From NCBI GenBank assembly GCA_035940775.1, contig DASZEN010000050.1:1-64000 (forward strand): a stretch of DNA of 64,000 nt, written 5' to 3'. The notes beneath the pieces were generated by a model, which saw only the letters and a list, made by a program, of their open reading frames with translations, made no database searches and was not told the DNA's origin. The DNA is from DASQYE01 sp035940775 (GTDB lineage: Bacteria; Acidobacteriota; Blastocatellia; Pyrinomonadales; Pyrinomonadaceae). This document shows, in pieces, positions 1 through 8,719 of the stretch. Each line of letters starts with the position of its first letter. Position 1 is the first letter of the stretch. Made by a program: the position numbers and the translations under genes.

Positions 1-462
1 CTCTCTGAGCTGTGTGCCCGTCACCACGTCCGACAATTCCTGGTTGGTGGTATTGACTTCGGCTCCGCCTTCGGCAGCGATTGTGACCTCTCCGGCCACA
101 GCCGCCACACCCAACTGGATGTCGGCCGTCCTCTTACCACCTGTAGTGACCTCGATGCGTTCGGTCTTGGCCTCAAAACTTCCGGCCTGGACTGTGACAT
201 CGTAGAGTCCGGGCTGGAGGTTGGTGATGGTAAAGACACCTTCCTCGGAAGCCGTAGCGGTGCGCGTGGCACTGGTATTGACGGATTTGACCGTGACATT
301 GGCGCCTGGGACGACGGCGCCGTTGGGGTCGGTCACTGTTCCGCTGATCTGGCCTGTTTCTGCCTGACCGAATACTGCGATGGCAAAAACGGCCATGATA
401 CAAAACAGAGTAAAGGCTCGGGCAAGGTGCCTCGAAGCCCAAAGTAAAGGAGTAGAAAGCAT
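1..462 (-). CDS. TonB-dependent receptor (Oar-like), N-terminal part, runs off the left edge
   Basis: The minus strand is open from an ATG at 462 to the first base of the window (154 codons). A GGGAGGA ribosome site lies just upstream of the ATG. The protein starts with a long signal peptide (about residues 1-33, ending near VFGQA). A carboxypeptidase-regulatory-like beta-sandwich follows, with the typical GQISGTVTDPNGAVVPGA start and a later NLQPGLYDVTV strand. The next segment, around VNTTNQELSDVVTGTQLRE, is where such receptors enter the TonB plug. In Acidobacteriota these are very large (about 1000 residues) outer-membrane proteins. Only the start is seen here, so the substrate cannot be told. 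The family call is good; the barrel lies outside the window. Confidence 0.85.
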   Translation of the reverse strand, partial: MLSTPLLWASRHLARAFTLFCIMAVFAIAVFGQAETGQISGTVTDPNGAVVPGANVTVKSVNTSATRTATASEEGVFTITNLQPGLYDVTVQAGSFEAKTERIEVTTGGKRTADIQLGVAAVAGEVTIAAEGGAEVNTTNQELSDVVTGTQLRE

Positions 463-548
463 TTGAGTCCTCCCGTTTTTTAATAGAAGCTTGAATTGAG
501 CGACTACTTCACTCTTGAAATCTGAGTAGTCATTTAGCGGTTTTAGAA

Positions 549-566
549 TGTTCCAAAATTGGAACA
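549..566. promoter_or_regulatory. 18-bp palindrome, operator-like (copy 1)
   Basis: TGTTCCAAAATTGGAACA has 8-bp perfect arms around AA. It lies 87 bp upstream of the TonB-receptor start at 462, in the 418-bp gap between that gene and the divergent gene at 881. A second copy of the same pattern lies at 778-795. No other structure was seen in this gap. The regulator is not known. Confidence 0.45.
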
Positions 567-777
567 CTCAAAGCGAAGATTCGTTTCTTCACAACCGTAA
601 ATGTGCAATCACTATGCCCGTAATGAATCGCGGAGCGGTGGGCCAACTTTTTTCCGAGAACGTCGGAGGTCTATCGCGCGTGCCGCTGAAATCTTGATGG
701 AATTGAACGAGAAAGGGTAAAAATCTTGGCGGATTTGGATTATTCCCTGATGAGATTCAGAGCGTGGGCCCGACAAA

Positions 778-795
778 TGTTCCGATATTTGAACA
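778..795. promoter_or_regulatory. 18-bp palindrome, operator-like (copy 2)
   Basis: TGTTCCGATATTTGAACA shares its outer TGTTC...GAACA arms and 18-bp length with the palindrome at 549-566. It lies 86 bp before the GTG start at 881. Two matching palindromes, each about 86 bp from a divergent start codon, suggest one regulator bound at both ends of this intergenic region. This is inference from symmetry only. Confidence 0.4.
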
Positions 796-880
796 CCCCT
801 ATTGATAACTCGACCATCCGCCGTTTCTTAAGGAGGACATCCCCAGGCCATCAATCCCTCTTACTCGGAGACTAACCGCC

Positions 881-1399
881 GTGACCGTCAAGCTTACCAG
901 CCCCCACAAATTCTCCCGCTCCGTGTTGTCGCTTCTATTTCTGTTTGCCGCCGCGCTGAGCGTCATGGCGCAGGAGGACGGCGGGCCGTCACCCACACCT
1001 CCTTCTTCTTCGTCGAAGAGAGAGCAGGAGCGGGAGCCCATAAATGAATCCACAGACTCTTTTTACGCGTCTCAACGTCCAGTAAGTTGCGAGAGCTTCG
1101 CGGCGCTTATGGATAACGCGGTAATAAAATGGCATGAGGAGCCGGGCGGCACTTACTTAATTATTATCGCTCGCCCCGGCGAGGGGGAGAAGACGAGCAA
1201 CCTTAGCAGGTCTCGCCTCAACGACGTAGAGCAGTATCTAAAGCGATACGAAACCATCAAGTATGTCACGGCCGTCGGGAGCCCTCTCAAAGGCTTGGGC
1301 CGGGTTGAACTTTACGTTGGCGGGAGGTTGAGCACTGTAATTTCCGTCAGGAAAAATTCCAGGAATGTTTGTTCCGGTCAGGTCAACCCCTTTTTGTAG
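881..1399 (+). CDS. Secreted protein of unknown function
   Basis: 172 residues from a GTG start. A signal peptide covers about residues 1-30 (hydrophobic LLFLFAAALSVMAQ). A Pro/Ser-rich and charged linker follows (about 33-55), then a compact domain with two cysteines (about residues 70 and 164). The stretch SRLNDVEQYLKRYETIKYV and the strand pattern after it recall OmpA-like or peptidoglycan-associated folds, but no diagnostic motif is present. It is divergent from the TonB receptor and shares its twin-palindrome upstream region, so the two may be co-regulated. I do not recognise the family. Confidence 0.7.
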   Translation: MTVKLTSPHKFSRSVLSLLFLFAAALSVMAQEDGGPSPTPPSSSSKREQEREPINESTDSFYASQRPVSCESFAALMDNAVIKWHEEPGGTYLIIIARPGEGEKTSNLSRSRLNDVEQYLKRYETIKYVTAVGSPLKGLGRVELYVGGRLSTVISVRKNSRNVCSGQVNPFL

Positions 1400-1583
1400 A
1401 TGCGGTGACGTTCCGGATCCTGTTACCGGACGGTTTCGAGAGTCAAATCTCCACTTTTACGGAATCCAACTCAGGTTCATCAAATTTGCAATCGGCGGAC
1501 AAACGTCTCGAATACTCAAGCTGAGGGCCAATCATTCACGGGCGCACCTGTTGCCGGGTGAGGCCAGCGCAGAGCATTACATC

Positions 1584-1982
1584 TTATTTTGGCATGAACG
1601 ACTTTACCAAAAGCCAGGCTGCTGCATACACCACTGCGATAGTTACCAGTGCATAAATCGGGATGAAGATGAATACCAGAGCCGAGGTCGATGATTCAGA
1701 GTTGAAAATTGCAGTCCAGTAAATAAGCACCGATGAGACGACCACTAATATTGAGGTGAGAAGAATTGTAATGCGGGAGGCAGGCGAGAGCCCCTTGCGA
1801 TGAATATATAAGGTCAGGACGATGAGGATAATATAGGGGAGAACCACCCAAACATAGAATCCCAATGTGATAAGGAAGTCGGAGAAACTGCCGACAGCAG
1901 ACGTGGTTGAAATCATTATCCCGGAGGTGACAAGGGCTCCGACGATGATGATAAAGATTCCGATGTTCCTCAGGCTTTTCAA
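1584..1982 (-). CDS. Small four-span membrane protein
   Basis: 132 residues. Four hydrophobic segments are evident at about 6-26, 38-60, 70-92 and 103-127, with a short basic C-terminal tail (SFMPK). There are no catalytic motifs. It lies downstream of the minus-strand gene at 2011-2526 with a 28-bp gap, so the two may be co-transcribed. The 185 bp between it and the plus-strand gene ending at 1399 contain nothing I recognise. Function unknown. Confidence 0.6.
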   Translation of the reverse strand: MKSLRNIGIFIIIVGALVTSGIMISTTSAVGSFSDFLITLGFYVWVVLPYIILIVLTLYIHRKGLSPASRITILLTSILVVVSSVLIYWTAIFNSESSTSALVFIFIPIYALVTIAVVYAAAWLLVKSFMPK

Positions 1983-2010
1983 AACTTCTACGGGATTCCC
2001 ATGGTTGGCA

Positions 2011-2526
2011 TCAGCGGGCAGATGCGTTGGTCAAAATTTCTACTAATTTGACCTGCTCGCCCTCGCTTCGATAATGAATATCATAAATCTTCCACTTCTT
2101 GTCTTTGCCCTGTTTGAATTGGAAGGAAATCATGCGTTGCTTGCCGTTATCTTTGAAAGTGACTTGCACTACGGCTTCGTCGGCCGGGCCGAACTTGCTG
2201 TCGCCGCCCCAGCCTGTGTCCATAATAGTAAAGTCCGTGATTTGCGGGTCTTGCGATCCGTAAAGCGGATCGAAATCAATGGCTCCGACTTCACCATTAG
2301 CGGCCACGGCATCCTTCCAGATCAAATCCGCCAAACTCTTCGTAAAGTATTTGTCAACGACGGCGCGACTTTTCGTCTGGAAAAACGGGCCGGACCCGGC
2401 CTTCTGCGCCGCATATAAATTCTTAACAATCACATGGGGTACGATCTCTTTTGTTCTCGGCCGAGCATACCCGATCGAGCTAAACGCCAAAATGAGCGCA
2501 GTGAGCAGCAGGATTTTGATTCCCAT
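2011..2526 (-). CDS. Secreted DUF3828-like protein
   Basis: 171 residues from the ATG at 2526; an upstream in-frame ATG at 2571 would precede the signal peptide by 15 residues. The signal peptide covers about residues 1-21 (MGIKILLLTALILAFSSIGYA). The mature part has the pattern known from DUF3828-type periplasmic proteins: KNLYAAQK, SRAVVDKYFTKSLADLIW, and DFDPLYGSQDPQI. These have a cystatin/NTF2-like fold and are of unknown biochemical role. The C-terminal half is a run of beta strands ending DIHY. The family assignment is by remembered pattern, not a search. Confidence 0.65.
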   Translation of the reverse strand: MGIKILLLTALILAFSSIGYARPRTKEIVPHVIVKNLYAAQKAGSGPFFQTKSRAVVDKYFTKSLADLIWKDAVAANGEVGAIDFDPLYGSQDPQITDFTIMDTGWGGDSKFGPADEAVVQVTFKDNGKQRMISFQFKQGKDKKWKIYDIHYRSEGEQVKLVEILTNASAR

Positions 2527-2627
2527 TTTCCTTCTCTTTAAGCCGATGTTTGTCAGATTTGAATGCAACAACCGTAAGGGGAGACCGCATGTTCTGGAAG
2601 AGAGTTGATGCCTTGACGGGCGCTCGA

Positions 2628-3125
2628 TTACTTTTTGCGACCGAGCGATTTAACGGATTCGACTTTCACTATCCTGCCGCTGGCGGAAAGGTCTGCTTCG
2701 AGGCCGGGAACTTTACACCTGTAATCCTCAATTGTCGCCGCGACTCCGCACTGCTCTTTATTTTTGCACGCGGTTAAAATGGCGCGACCGGCTTCCGAAT
2801 CGTTGGTGAAACAGTACGCCGCATAATCCCCGCTTTCCGCGCCGACATACAGGATCACCGACTCGGTTTTTCCGACCTGTAGTTCGCCACGGATTTCGCT
2901 CGCTTCGGATTGCGCTGCCGGAGTCGGCGAAGCGTTTGAAACGGGGGCAGTCTTATTTGCCGTCGTCTGATTGGAATTGACGACGGTCGCTGTGTTCGAT
3001 TTGGTCGAGCTGTTTGCCGGGGAATTGTTCGCGGTCGTATTTGTTGCGTTACCGCAGGCCAGAGCGAGTAACGTTAAAGAAGTAATGCTTAACGTTAAGA
3101 GGGCTGTGTTTTTCGGGATTCTCAT
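2628..3125 (-). CDS. Putative lipoprotein with Asn/Thr/Ser-rich linker
   Basis: 165 residues. The N-terminus ends in a lipobox-like LLALAC (Cys at about residue 24), so it is probably a lipoprotein. A long low-complexity Asn/Thr/Ser/Ala linker follows (about 25-75), then a globular part with four cysteines (AYCFTN, TACKNKEQCG, DYRCKVP) that could form two disulfides. The linker would place the domain away from the membrane. It is 101 bp upstream of the DUF3828-like gene on the same strand. No family recognised. Confidence 0.65.
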   Translation of the reverse strand: MRIPKNTALLTLSITSLTLLALACGNATNTTANNSPANSSTKSNTATVVNSNQTTANKTAPVSNASPTPAAQSEASEIRGELQVGKTESVILYVGAESGDYAAYCFTNDSEAGRAILTACKNKEQCGVAATIEDYRCKVPGLEADLSASGRIVKVESVKSLGRKK

Positions 3126-3377
3126 TAACCCTGCTTGAAGCCGATCTTCAGCAAATATGATTTTGAAGAGCGGAGTGACTATATGCTTAATTTCGAGTCT
3201 CAGTCAAGATGCGTCAATTTATAAATAATTCAGGCTACTGCTAAGTAGATGCCTGACGCCCTGGTAAACGCATCGGCCGCCATCCGGTCGAAATCGGTCG
3301 AATTTGGCTGCAAAAGTTATTTTCTGTTATCGTCTCAACATCGCTCTCCATACTTTGAAATAAGGAACACTCGGAAG

Positions 3378-4484
3378 TTGAAAATCAAAATCCATACGCA
3401 TGCTGCTTTAATCTTCCTGCTGCTGCTGCTGTCGGCGCTCGCCTTCGGACTAAATGCTGGCCCGTCAAACGCGCAGGAAACTGCTGGCACTCATTTTAAG
3501 GGCAGCGTCGCCGGGGCCAGAGTTGAAATGACCTTGAGGCGTGAAGGCAACAGATTGAGCGGCACCTATTTTTACGCTAAATCCGGCAGCGCGAATAAGC
3601 TCTCTTTGCGCGGTGAGATCGACGCCAACGGGCAATTTACCATGCAGGAGTTTGATTCCTCGGGCAAGCAGACGGGTGAATTCAAAGGCACATGGAAAGA
3701 TGACCCCAATCAATCCGGCGCCTTCCTCGAAGGCGAATGGAAGAAACCAGGCGCCAAAGAAAATCAATGGTTCGCTGCTTCCGAGCAGATGGCCTCTTTC
3801 ACTAACGGCACACAAATCATCAGCAGACAAATCAACGAATCCGTTAAGGCAAAAAGGCTTGACCTGACGGCCGAGTACCCGGAATTGACGGGCGGCGCAA
3901 ACGGCGCGGGCTTTAATCAGCTCGTCAAATCCCGCGTCACCAAAGAGCTTGCCGATTTCAAAAAGCAGATGATCGGTTTGAGCGCCGAGGATCTGAAAAT
4001 GCTTCCCCAGGGCGTGAACAATTACATAGACATCGGCTACAACATCGAATACGGCGACAATGAGCTGCTCAGCGTCAGTTTTCTGGAGAGTAATTTTACG
4101 GGCGGCGTCCACCCGAACTACAACTACTTTACCGTCACCTACGATCTGAAAAATGGCCGGGAGGTAAAGCTCTCGGAGCTTTTCAAGCCGGGCGCGAAAT
4201 ACCTGGAAGAGGTTTCGGCTTACGCCATCAAAGATTTGCAGAGCCGCAAGATACCTGACAGTGACGAGAACATGGGGCTGGCGCAGGATATATTCGCCGA
4301 CGGCGCGACCGCGAAGGCGGAAAACTATCAGAATTGGAACCTGACGAAAAAGGGATTGATGATAACCTTCGACCCGTATCAGGTGGGCCCATATGCGGCC
4401 GGGTCGCAAACCGTCATCGTGCCCTATGCGAAGCTCAGGGAGTTGGCTAAACCTGACGGGGCGTTAATAAAAATGATGAAGTAA
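3378..4484 (+). CDS. Secreted DUF3298/RsiV-like protein
   Basis: About 368 residues from a TTG at 3378. The frame is open upstream to 3249, but that extension is not signal-like, whereas the TTG start gives a basic n-region and a clear hydrophobic core ending NAQ. The first half (about 40-135) is a beta-rich lipocalin-like part (GSVAGARVEMTLRREGNRLSGTYF). The second half matches the PdaC-DUF4163 plus DUF3298 arrangement of RsiV-type extracytoplasmic domains: VKAKRLDLTAEYPEL, GGVHPNYNYFTVTYDL with a LSELFKPG turn, and ITFDPYQVGPYAAGSQ near the end. It likely acts outside the inner membrane. The start choice is uncertain. Confidence 0.7.
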   Translation: MKIKIHTHAALIFLLLLLSALAFGLNAGPSNAQETAGTHFKGSVAGARVEMTLRREGNRLSGTYFYAKSGSANKLSLRGEIDANGQFTMQEFDSSGKQTGEFKGTWKDDPNQSGAFLEGEWKKPGAKENQWFAASEQMASFTNGTQIISRQINESVKAKRLDLTAEYPELTGGANGAGFNQLVKSRVTKELADFKKQMIGLSAEDLKMLPQGVNNYIDIGYNIEYGDNELLSVSFLESNFTGGVHPNYNYFTVTYDLKNGREVKLSELFKPGAKYLEEVSAYAIKDLQSRKIPDSDENMGLAQDIFADGATAKAENYQNWNLTKKGLMITFDPYQVGPYAAGSQTVIVPYAKLRELAKPDGALIKMMK

Positions 4485-4537
4485 GCTCAGCATTGTGGAG
4501 AATCGCGGCGTCAGCCGAGGGCTACTTTCAACAGCCG

Positions 4538-5548
4538 TTAAGGCCGAAGGAAATACCCCGTCCCGGCGACGATCTCGAGAGAGCGCAGGCGCGCCCGGTG
4601 GTCGAAGATTTGCGCCGTAATCATAATCTCGTTCGCTTGAGTTTCATTAACGAAAGATTCGATCCTGCGGCCGACTGTCTCGGGCGAGCCCACTATCGAG
4701 TAGCGTAGCATGTGCTCGACCCCTGCCCTCTCCACTTCAGACCAGCGGCCTTCCATCGTATCAACGGGCGGTTGAAGCAGCCCCGTCTGACCGCGCCGCA
4801 GGTTTATGAACGCCTGCTGTAGCGAGGTGAACAACCGCCGGGCTTCCGCGTCCGTGTTCGCGGCAATCACATTTATACATGGCATGGCAAAGGGTTCCCG
4901 GAGCGCTTCCGACGGACGGAATTCACGCCTGTAAATTCTGAGCGCATCGATCAGATAGTCCGGTGCGAAGTGAGAGGCAAAGGCGAAGGGCAGGCCCAGC
5001 AGGGCGGCCAGTTGCGCGCTATAGAGGCTTGAGCCCAGGAGCCACACCGGCACGTTTAACCCTTCGCCGGGCACGGCGCGCACCCTTTGTCCCTCAAGCG
5101 CAGGAGCAAAGTAGGAAAGCAGCTCGTCCACGTCGCGCGGGAAGTCGTCATCCACGTTTGAGAGGTGACGACGCAATGCACGCATAGTGCGCTGGTCTGT
5201 ACCGGGCGCGCGTCCTATCCCGAGGTCAATCCTGCCGGGATAGAGTGATTCAAGCGTGCCGAACTGCTCTGCGATGACGAGCGGCGCGTGGTTCGGCAAC
5301 ATCACGCCGCCCGAGCCAACGCGTATTGTCCTGGTTCCGCAGGCGACATAACCTATCAGAACCGAAGTCGCAGCACTTGCGATGCCGGGCATGTTGTGAT
5401 GCTCGGCCAGCCAGTAGCGCCTGTAGCCTAAGCTTTCGGCGTGTTGTGCCAGGGCGAGCGTTTCGCGGAATGACTCGCTGATAGACCCGCCGGATTTGAC
5501 GGGCGCGAGATCGAGAACCGAGATGGGAATACCGTTTCTGCTTTCCAT
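4538..5548 (-). CDS. Luciferase-like (LLM class) flavin-dependent monooxygenase
   Basis: 336 residues, full length for this family. Seen in order: VLDLAPVKSGGSISESF, the conserved YWLAEHHNMPGIASAATSVLIGYVA segment (about 45-70), VGSGGVMLPNHAPLVIAEQFGTLESLYPGRIDLGIGRAPGTD (about 77-118), and a C-terminal VGSPETVGRRI segment that completes the TIM barrel. These are hallmarks of bacterial luciferase-like oxidoreductases that use reduced FMN and O2. The substrate is unknown. It converges with the plus-strand gene ending at 4484. Confidence 0.9.
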   Translation of the reverse strand: MESRNGIPISVLDLAPVKSGGSISESFRETLALAQHAESLGYRRYWLAEHHNMPGIASAATSVLIGYVACGTRTIRVGSGGVMLPNHAPLVIAEQFGTLESLYPGRIDLGIGRAPGTDQRTMRALRRHLSNVDDDFPRDVDELLSYFAPALEGQRVRAVPGEGLNVPVWLLGSSLYSAQLAALLGLPFAFASHFAPDYLIDALRIYRREFRPSEALREPFAMPCINVIAANTDAEARRLFTSLQQAFINLRRGQTGLLQPPVDTMEGRWSEVERAGVEHMLRYSIVGSPETVGRRIESFVNETQANEIMITAQIFDHRARLRSLEIVAGTGYFLRP

Positions 5549-6098
5549 TATTCTTACTCACAACGTACGGTTGATATGCTTGCCCCCTTACCTTACTACA
5601 GACGCACACTTCAGAGACATCGGCGCGGTATGTCCAATCCTTCTCGCGAAACCTCTTGATTGATGTTTAATGGCGGGAACATAGTCAGCGCCTCGTCCCC
5701 AACAGTTATCAGAAGCCCCGCCATAGGGCGGCTTGTTCGAGCGATGGCGCATGAAGCATCATCAAATCCACGGCCGCCATGCGCAGCGCTGATTCGTTCG
5801 ACCGGTCGTCAGGAAAACTTTCAAGCTTCAGGAACCAGCCAATGCGAGGTCAGACAAATGCTGGCCCGGTCGAATCTCCACTTTCGGGCCGCCCTCGCTT
5901 TGCAGCCCACCCGCACCCGGAAGTGACGATCAAAGTCTGACTGAGCGGATGTCTGTGCCGTGCCGAACGTGCGCCGGGCTCGAACGCGTGACGCTCGCGC
6001 CGCGCGCGCGTGCCGGATCGGGTTGCTTCAAACAGGAGGTCATAAAATACTCGTCCGGCACTGGTCGTGCACCTGCGAGACTTCTTGCCTTTAGAGCA

Positions 6099-6129
6099 CA
6101 GTCAGCCGCCGGAGTGCGGCGGCTGACTG
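6099..6129. terminator. Strong hairpin, likely terminator of the minus-strand gene at 6196-7413
   Basis: CAGTCAGCCGCC and GGCGGCTGACTG form 12-bp perfect arms around a 7-nt loop. It lies 67 bp beyond the stop of the FAD monooxygenase gene. The rest of the 647-bp gap 5549-6195 shows no convincing gene; the short frames there are rich in Arg and Pro and lack ribosome sites. Confidence 0.6.
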
Positions 6130-6195
6130 GCTGACTGGTCTAAGGGTCTGCGCGATGGCTGTCTGCCCTCGTCTCTTTCTTCCCGGCGCGTTCCT

Positions 6196-7413
6196 TTATG
6201 CGGCGGGTCTGAGTGCCGACGATTTGATGATGCGGCCGACGTTCTCCGGCGAGAAAAATTCCTGTATCGGCACCGTTCCCACCACCGTGCCGAGGAAGCG
6301 GCCCGTCTCCTGCCTGTCGCTCCGGAGGGCTTCGAGGAGCTGTCTCAATTCGGGTGTTGGCGGCGCAAGCCTCGCCAGTTGACAGGTGTGCTTGAACATC
6401 GCCATCACCTCCTGGTTGCGTTTCCGCTCGTAACTGGCGAGCGCATCAGTCATCTCACGCCTGCCCGAGAGGCTTTCGTCGAGAGCTTCCGCGAGCAGCT
6501 CGGCGTGACTGAAACTATTGGTGATGCCCTGAGCCGTGGCCGGGTCTTTGACATAGCCAGCGTCCCCGACGAGCGCCCAACCCTCGCCGTACGGCTTACG
6601 GAAGTGGTTTGGCAGGAAGCCTGACCCGGCGAACCGCTCTTCACGGCGGCCTGCGCGCAGGCGCTCGGCCAGCGCGGGCGCGTGCTCGTCTAAAGAGCGC
6701 ATGAACTCTGACTCTATGTTCGACCGCACGCGGTTGAACGCCTCTTTCGGCCACACGACGGTGACCATAACCAAACCGTCGTTGGTCTTGTCGGCCACTA
6801 TCATCCGTCCCTCGCGCGGGTAAAGCTCAACGCCTTCAAGCGGGACGCCGCTCCAGTACGAGTAGTAGTTGCAGGTCAGCATGCCCCGGTCGAAGTAGAC
6901 GGGGGCTTGAACCCTGTCGGCCACGAATGAGCGTGCGCCGTCCGCGCCGATGACGATACGTGCCCTCTCCGTCACGTCTGAGCCCTTCCTGTCCCGACCG
7001 CGAATGCCCGTCACCCTCCCCGCATCCGTCTTCAGTTCATCGACCGAAAAACCTTCGCGCAGTTCGGCCCCGGCCTCAACGGCCGCGTCGGCTAAAATCT
7101 TGTCGAGAACCCGGCGACGCGGCGCGTAGGCTTCGACGTTACCCTGGGCCGGGGGCGGCGTGCCCGCGAGCGCGAATGGGCCGATATTGAACTTCATCTC
7201 GGTCGTCGGGGGAACGTTCGAGGCACGAACCTTTTCGAGCAGTCCCCAGCGCCTGAGCCGCGCCACGCCGGGCTGGTGTATGTGATGCGTGGAGATCGTG
7301 TCGCTCGGGAAAGTCGCCTTATCGAGCAGTAATACCCGGTAGCCTTTGCGCGCAAGCAGCATCGCCAGCGGAGAGCCTGCGACGCGCGCGCCGACGATGA
7401 TCGCGTCGTACAT
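6196..7413 (-). CDS. FAD-dependent monooxygenase/oxidoreductase (PHBH or geranylgeranyl-reductase-like)
   Basis: 405 residues from the ATG at 7413, which has a perfect AGGAGG site 6 bases before it. The N-terminal Rossmann dinucleotide motif reads IIVGARVAGSPLAMLLARKGYRVLLLDK (about 4-31), with the second Gly of GxGxxG replaced by Arg-Val-Ala spacing as in some aromatic hydroxylases. The GD motif near residue 295 (WALVGDAGYVKDPATAQGI) binds the FAD ribityl chain. It should oxidise or reduce a hydrophobic small molecule with FAD. The luciferase-like monooxygenase at 4538-5548 is on the same strand, separated by a hairpin. Confidence 0.88.
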   Translation of the reverse strand: MYDAIIVGARVAGSPLAMLLARKGYRVLLLDKATFPSDTISTHHIHQPGVARLRRWGLLEKVRASNVPPTTEMKFNIGPFALAGTPPPAQGNVEAYAPRRRVLDKILADAAVEAGAELREGFSVDELKTDAGRVTGIRGRDRKGSDVTERARIVIGADGARSFVADRVQAPVYFDRGMLTCNYYSYWSGVPLEGVELYPREGRMIVADKTNDGLVMVTVVWPKEAFNRVRSNIESEFMRSLDEHAPALAERLRAGRREERFAGSGFLPNHFRKPYGEGWALVGDAGYVKDPATAQGITNSFSHAELLAEALDESLSGRREMTDALASYERKRNQEVMAMFKHTCQLARLAPPTPELRQLLEALRSDRQETGRFLGTVVGTVPIQEFFSPENVGRIIKSSALRPAA

Positions 7414-7608
7414 ATCGAACCTCCTAAGCAAAAAGAACTGGAAGTATTACCTTCCTACATCAACTAACGCGTAAACCAGCAGTGAAGCGAATCACCTCCC
7501 ATCGGTTTAGAACCAATTTTTTTTGCAGACGAGTGTTCGCAAAGCATGCAGCGGCTACCACTAATCAGCTAAGCAATTGGAAGGCGCGGGGCGTGTACGG
7601 CAAGGCGC

Positions 7609-7717
7609 ATCTAACAACTTATTCGACCCGATCCGCGATAGCATTCTTTTCATGCTGCCTCCTTTGGCGTATGCTGTGTGCTGCTTGCGCGGTGTCGGGT
7701 TGATTCGGGCGTTATAT
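7609..7717 (+). repeat. attC site 1
   Basis: R'' ATCTAAC at 7609, L'' AACTTATTCGACCCG, L' TCGGGTTGATTCGGGC, R' GTTATAT at 7711. First site seen from the left. The gap 7414-7608 before it holds no convincing gene. Confidence 0.85.
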
Positions 7718-7775
7718 CGCTTTTTGCTGTTATTGGGTAGAATAAGCTGCAAACAACCGAAGAAGGAGATCAGTC

Positions 7776-8345
7776 ATGTCCCGGTTTCGTCGACAGCAGA
7801 GTGAGAAGGCTGGCGTCAAGCAGATTTCTTATCTTGCTCCGGCTTTAGCTTTTGTAATTATCGTCCTGGCCGCTCATCATGGTAACGGACAATCACCCCC
7901 TCCCCCCTTAACCCTTCGCGCGGGGCAATCCATGTACATAGTTGCTTTTCGCCAGACGCAGCTACCGTTGACCGTGGATCAAACGGAGGTCGCCATTTGT
8001 CAGCGCGAATACATCAATTATGACCTTGATGCCGAAAGGAAGGTCAGGAAAAGAATTGAGGAGTGGCAGTTTTTCAGAGTTGTTGATAAACCCAGCATGG
8101 CGGATTTCATCTTTCTGGTTAACCTGGATGAAAGTTCCATAGAGGGACTTGCAATTCCGTACGAGGCATATCGCCAGCACTTCAAAGAGAAGTTCGATCT
8201 CGACGCCTTGCGCGACGCAGCATATGGGCGGTATCTGATAGGGCCGTTAAAGCTTCCAACACTGAGCCGGTTGAGTGACCGACTCGTTCAACAGTTTCGT
8301 GAAAAGCTGACCACGGCAACTCAACCGCGAAATGACGACGAGTGA
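7776..8345 (+). CDS. Cassette gene: membrane-anchored or secreted protein of unknown function
   Basis: 189 residues, ATG at 7776 with GAAGGAGAT 7 bases upstream. A charged N-terminus precedes one hydrophobic segment (about 18-36, LAPALAFVIIVLAAHHGNGQ), so it is exported or anchored. The rest is a single mixed domain with two cysteine-free helices and a VDQTEVAICQREYINYDLDAERKVRKRIEEW stretch (shown here in part as VRKRIEEWQFFRVVDK). It fills the cassette between attC sites 1 and 2. Similar small exported proteins fill many cassettes here. Not recognised. Confidence 0.65.
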   Translation: MSRFRRQQSEKAGVKQISYLAPALAFVIIVLAAHHGNGQSPPPPLTLRAGQSMYIVAFRQTQLPLTVDQTEVAICQREYINYDLDAERKVRKRIEEWQFFRVVDKPSMADFIFLVNLDESSIEGLAIPYEAYRQHFKEKFDLDALRDAAYGRYLIGPLKLPTLSRLSDRLVQQFREKLTTATQPRNDDE

Positions 8346-8469
8346 GCCAACGGGTGGGCGCTCTGAGCGCAGCCAACCGAGGCAGGGTGGATTTGTCATA
8401 GAAGCTTATGCCGGTAAATCGAACGTAAGAATGCTTCAGTTCCATCATTAGTGTCTCTGATTAAGAGCG

Positions 8470-8579
8470 TCATAACAACTCATTGAACGCGGACGCCTCG
8501 ATAGCTCACCTTTCATCATCCTCTTCTCCGGTCTGTTGGAATGCTGCTCGCGCCGGGCGGGTTAATCCGAGCGTCAGGC
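8470..8579 (+). repeat. attC site 2
   Basis: R'' TCATAAC at 8470, then AACTCATTGAACGCGG; the right end is CGGGTTAATCCGAGC plus R' GTCAGGC at 8573. Complete. Confidence 0.88.
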
Positions 8580-8719
8580 GCTTTTCGTTGAAACGCATCG
8601 CAGGGCTTAATCCTAACAGTCACAGGGTATCTCTCCAATAACAGGGTCATTCTTTTGTCACAAAAATGGCTCCCGCGGTGTTTTATCAATGAGGGTTTAA
8701 TTTGGGGAGGGAGTATTTT

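Noticed and set aside
5549..6195. Short frames in the gap before the FAD monooxygenase gene
   Set aside because: No ribosome sites or domain patterns, and Arg/Pro-rich shadows of GC-rich sequence.
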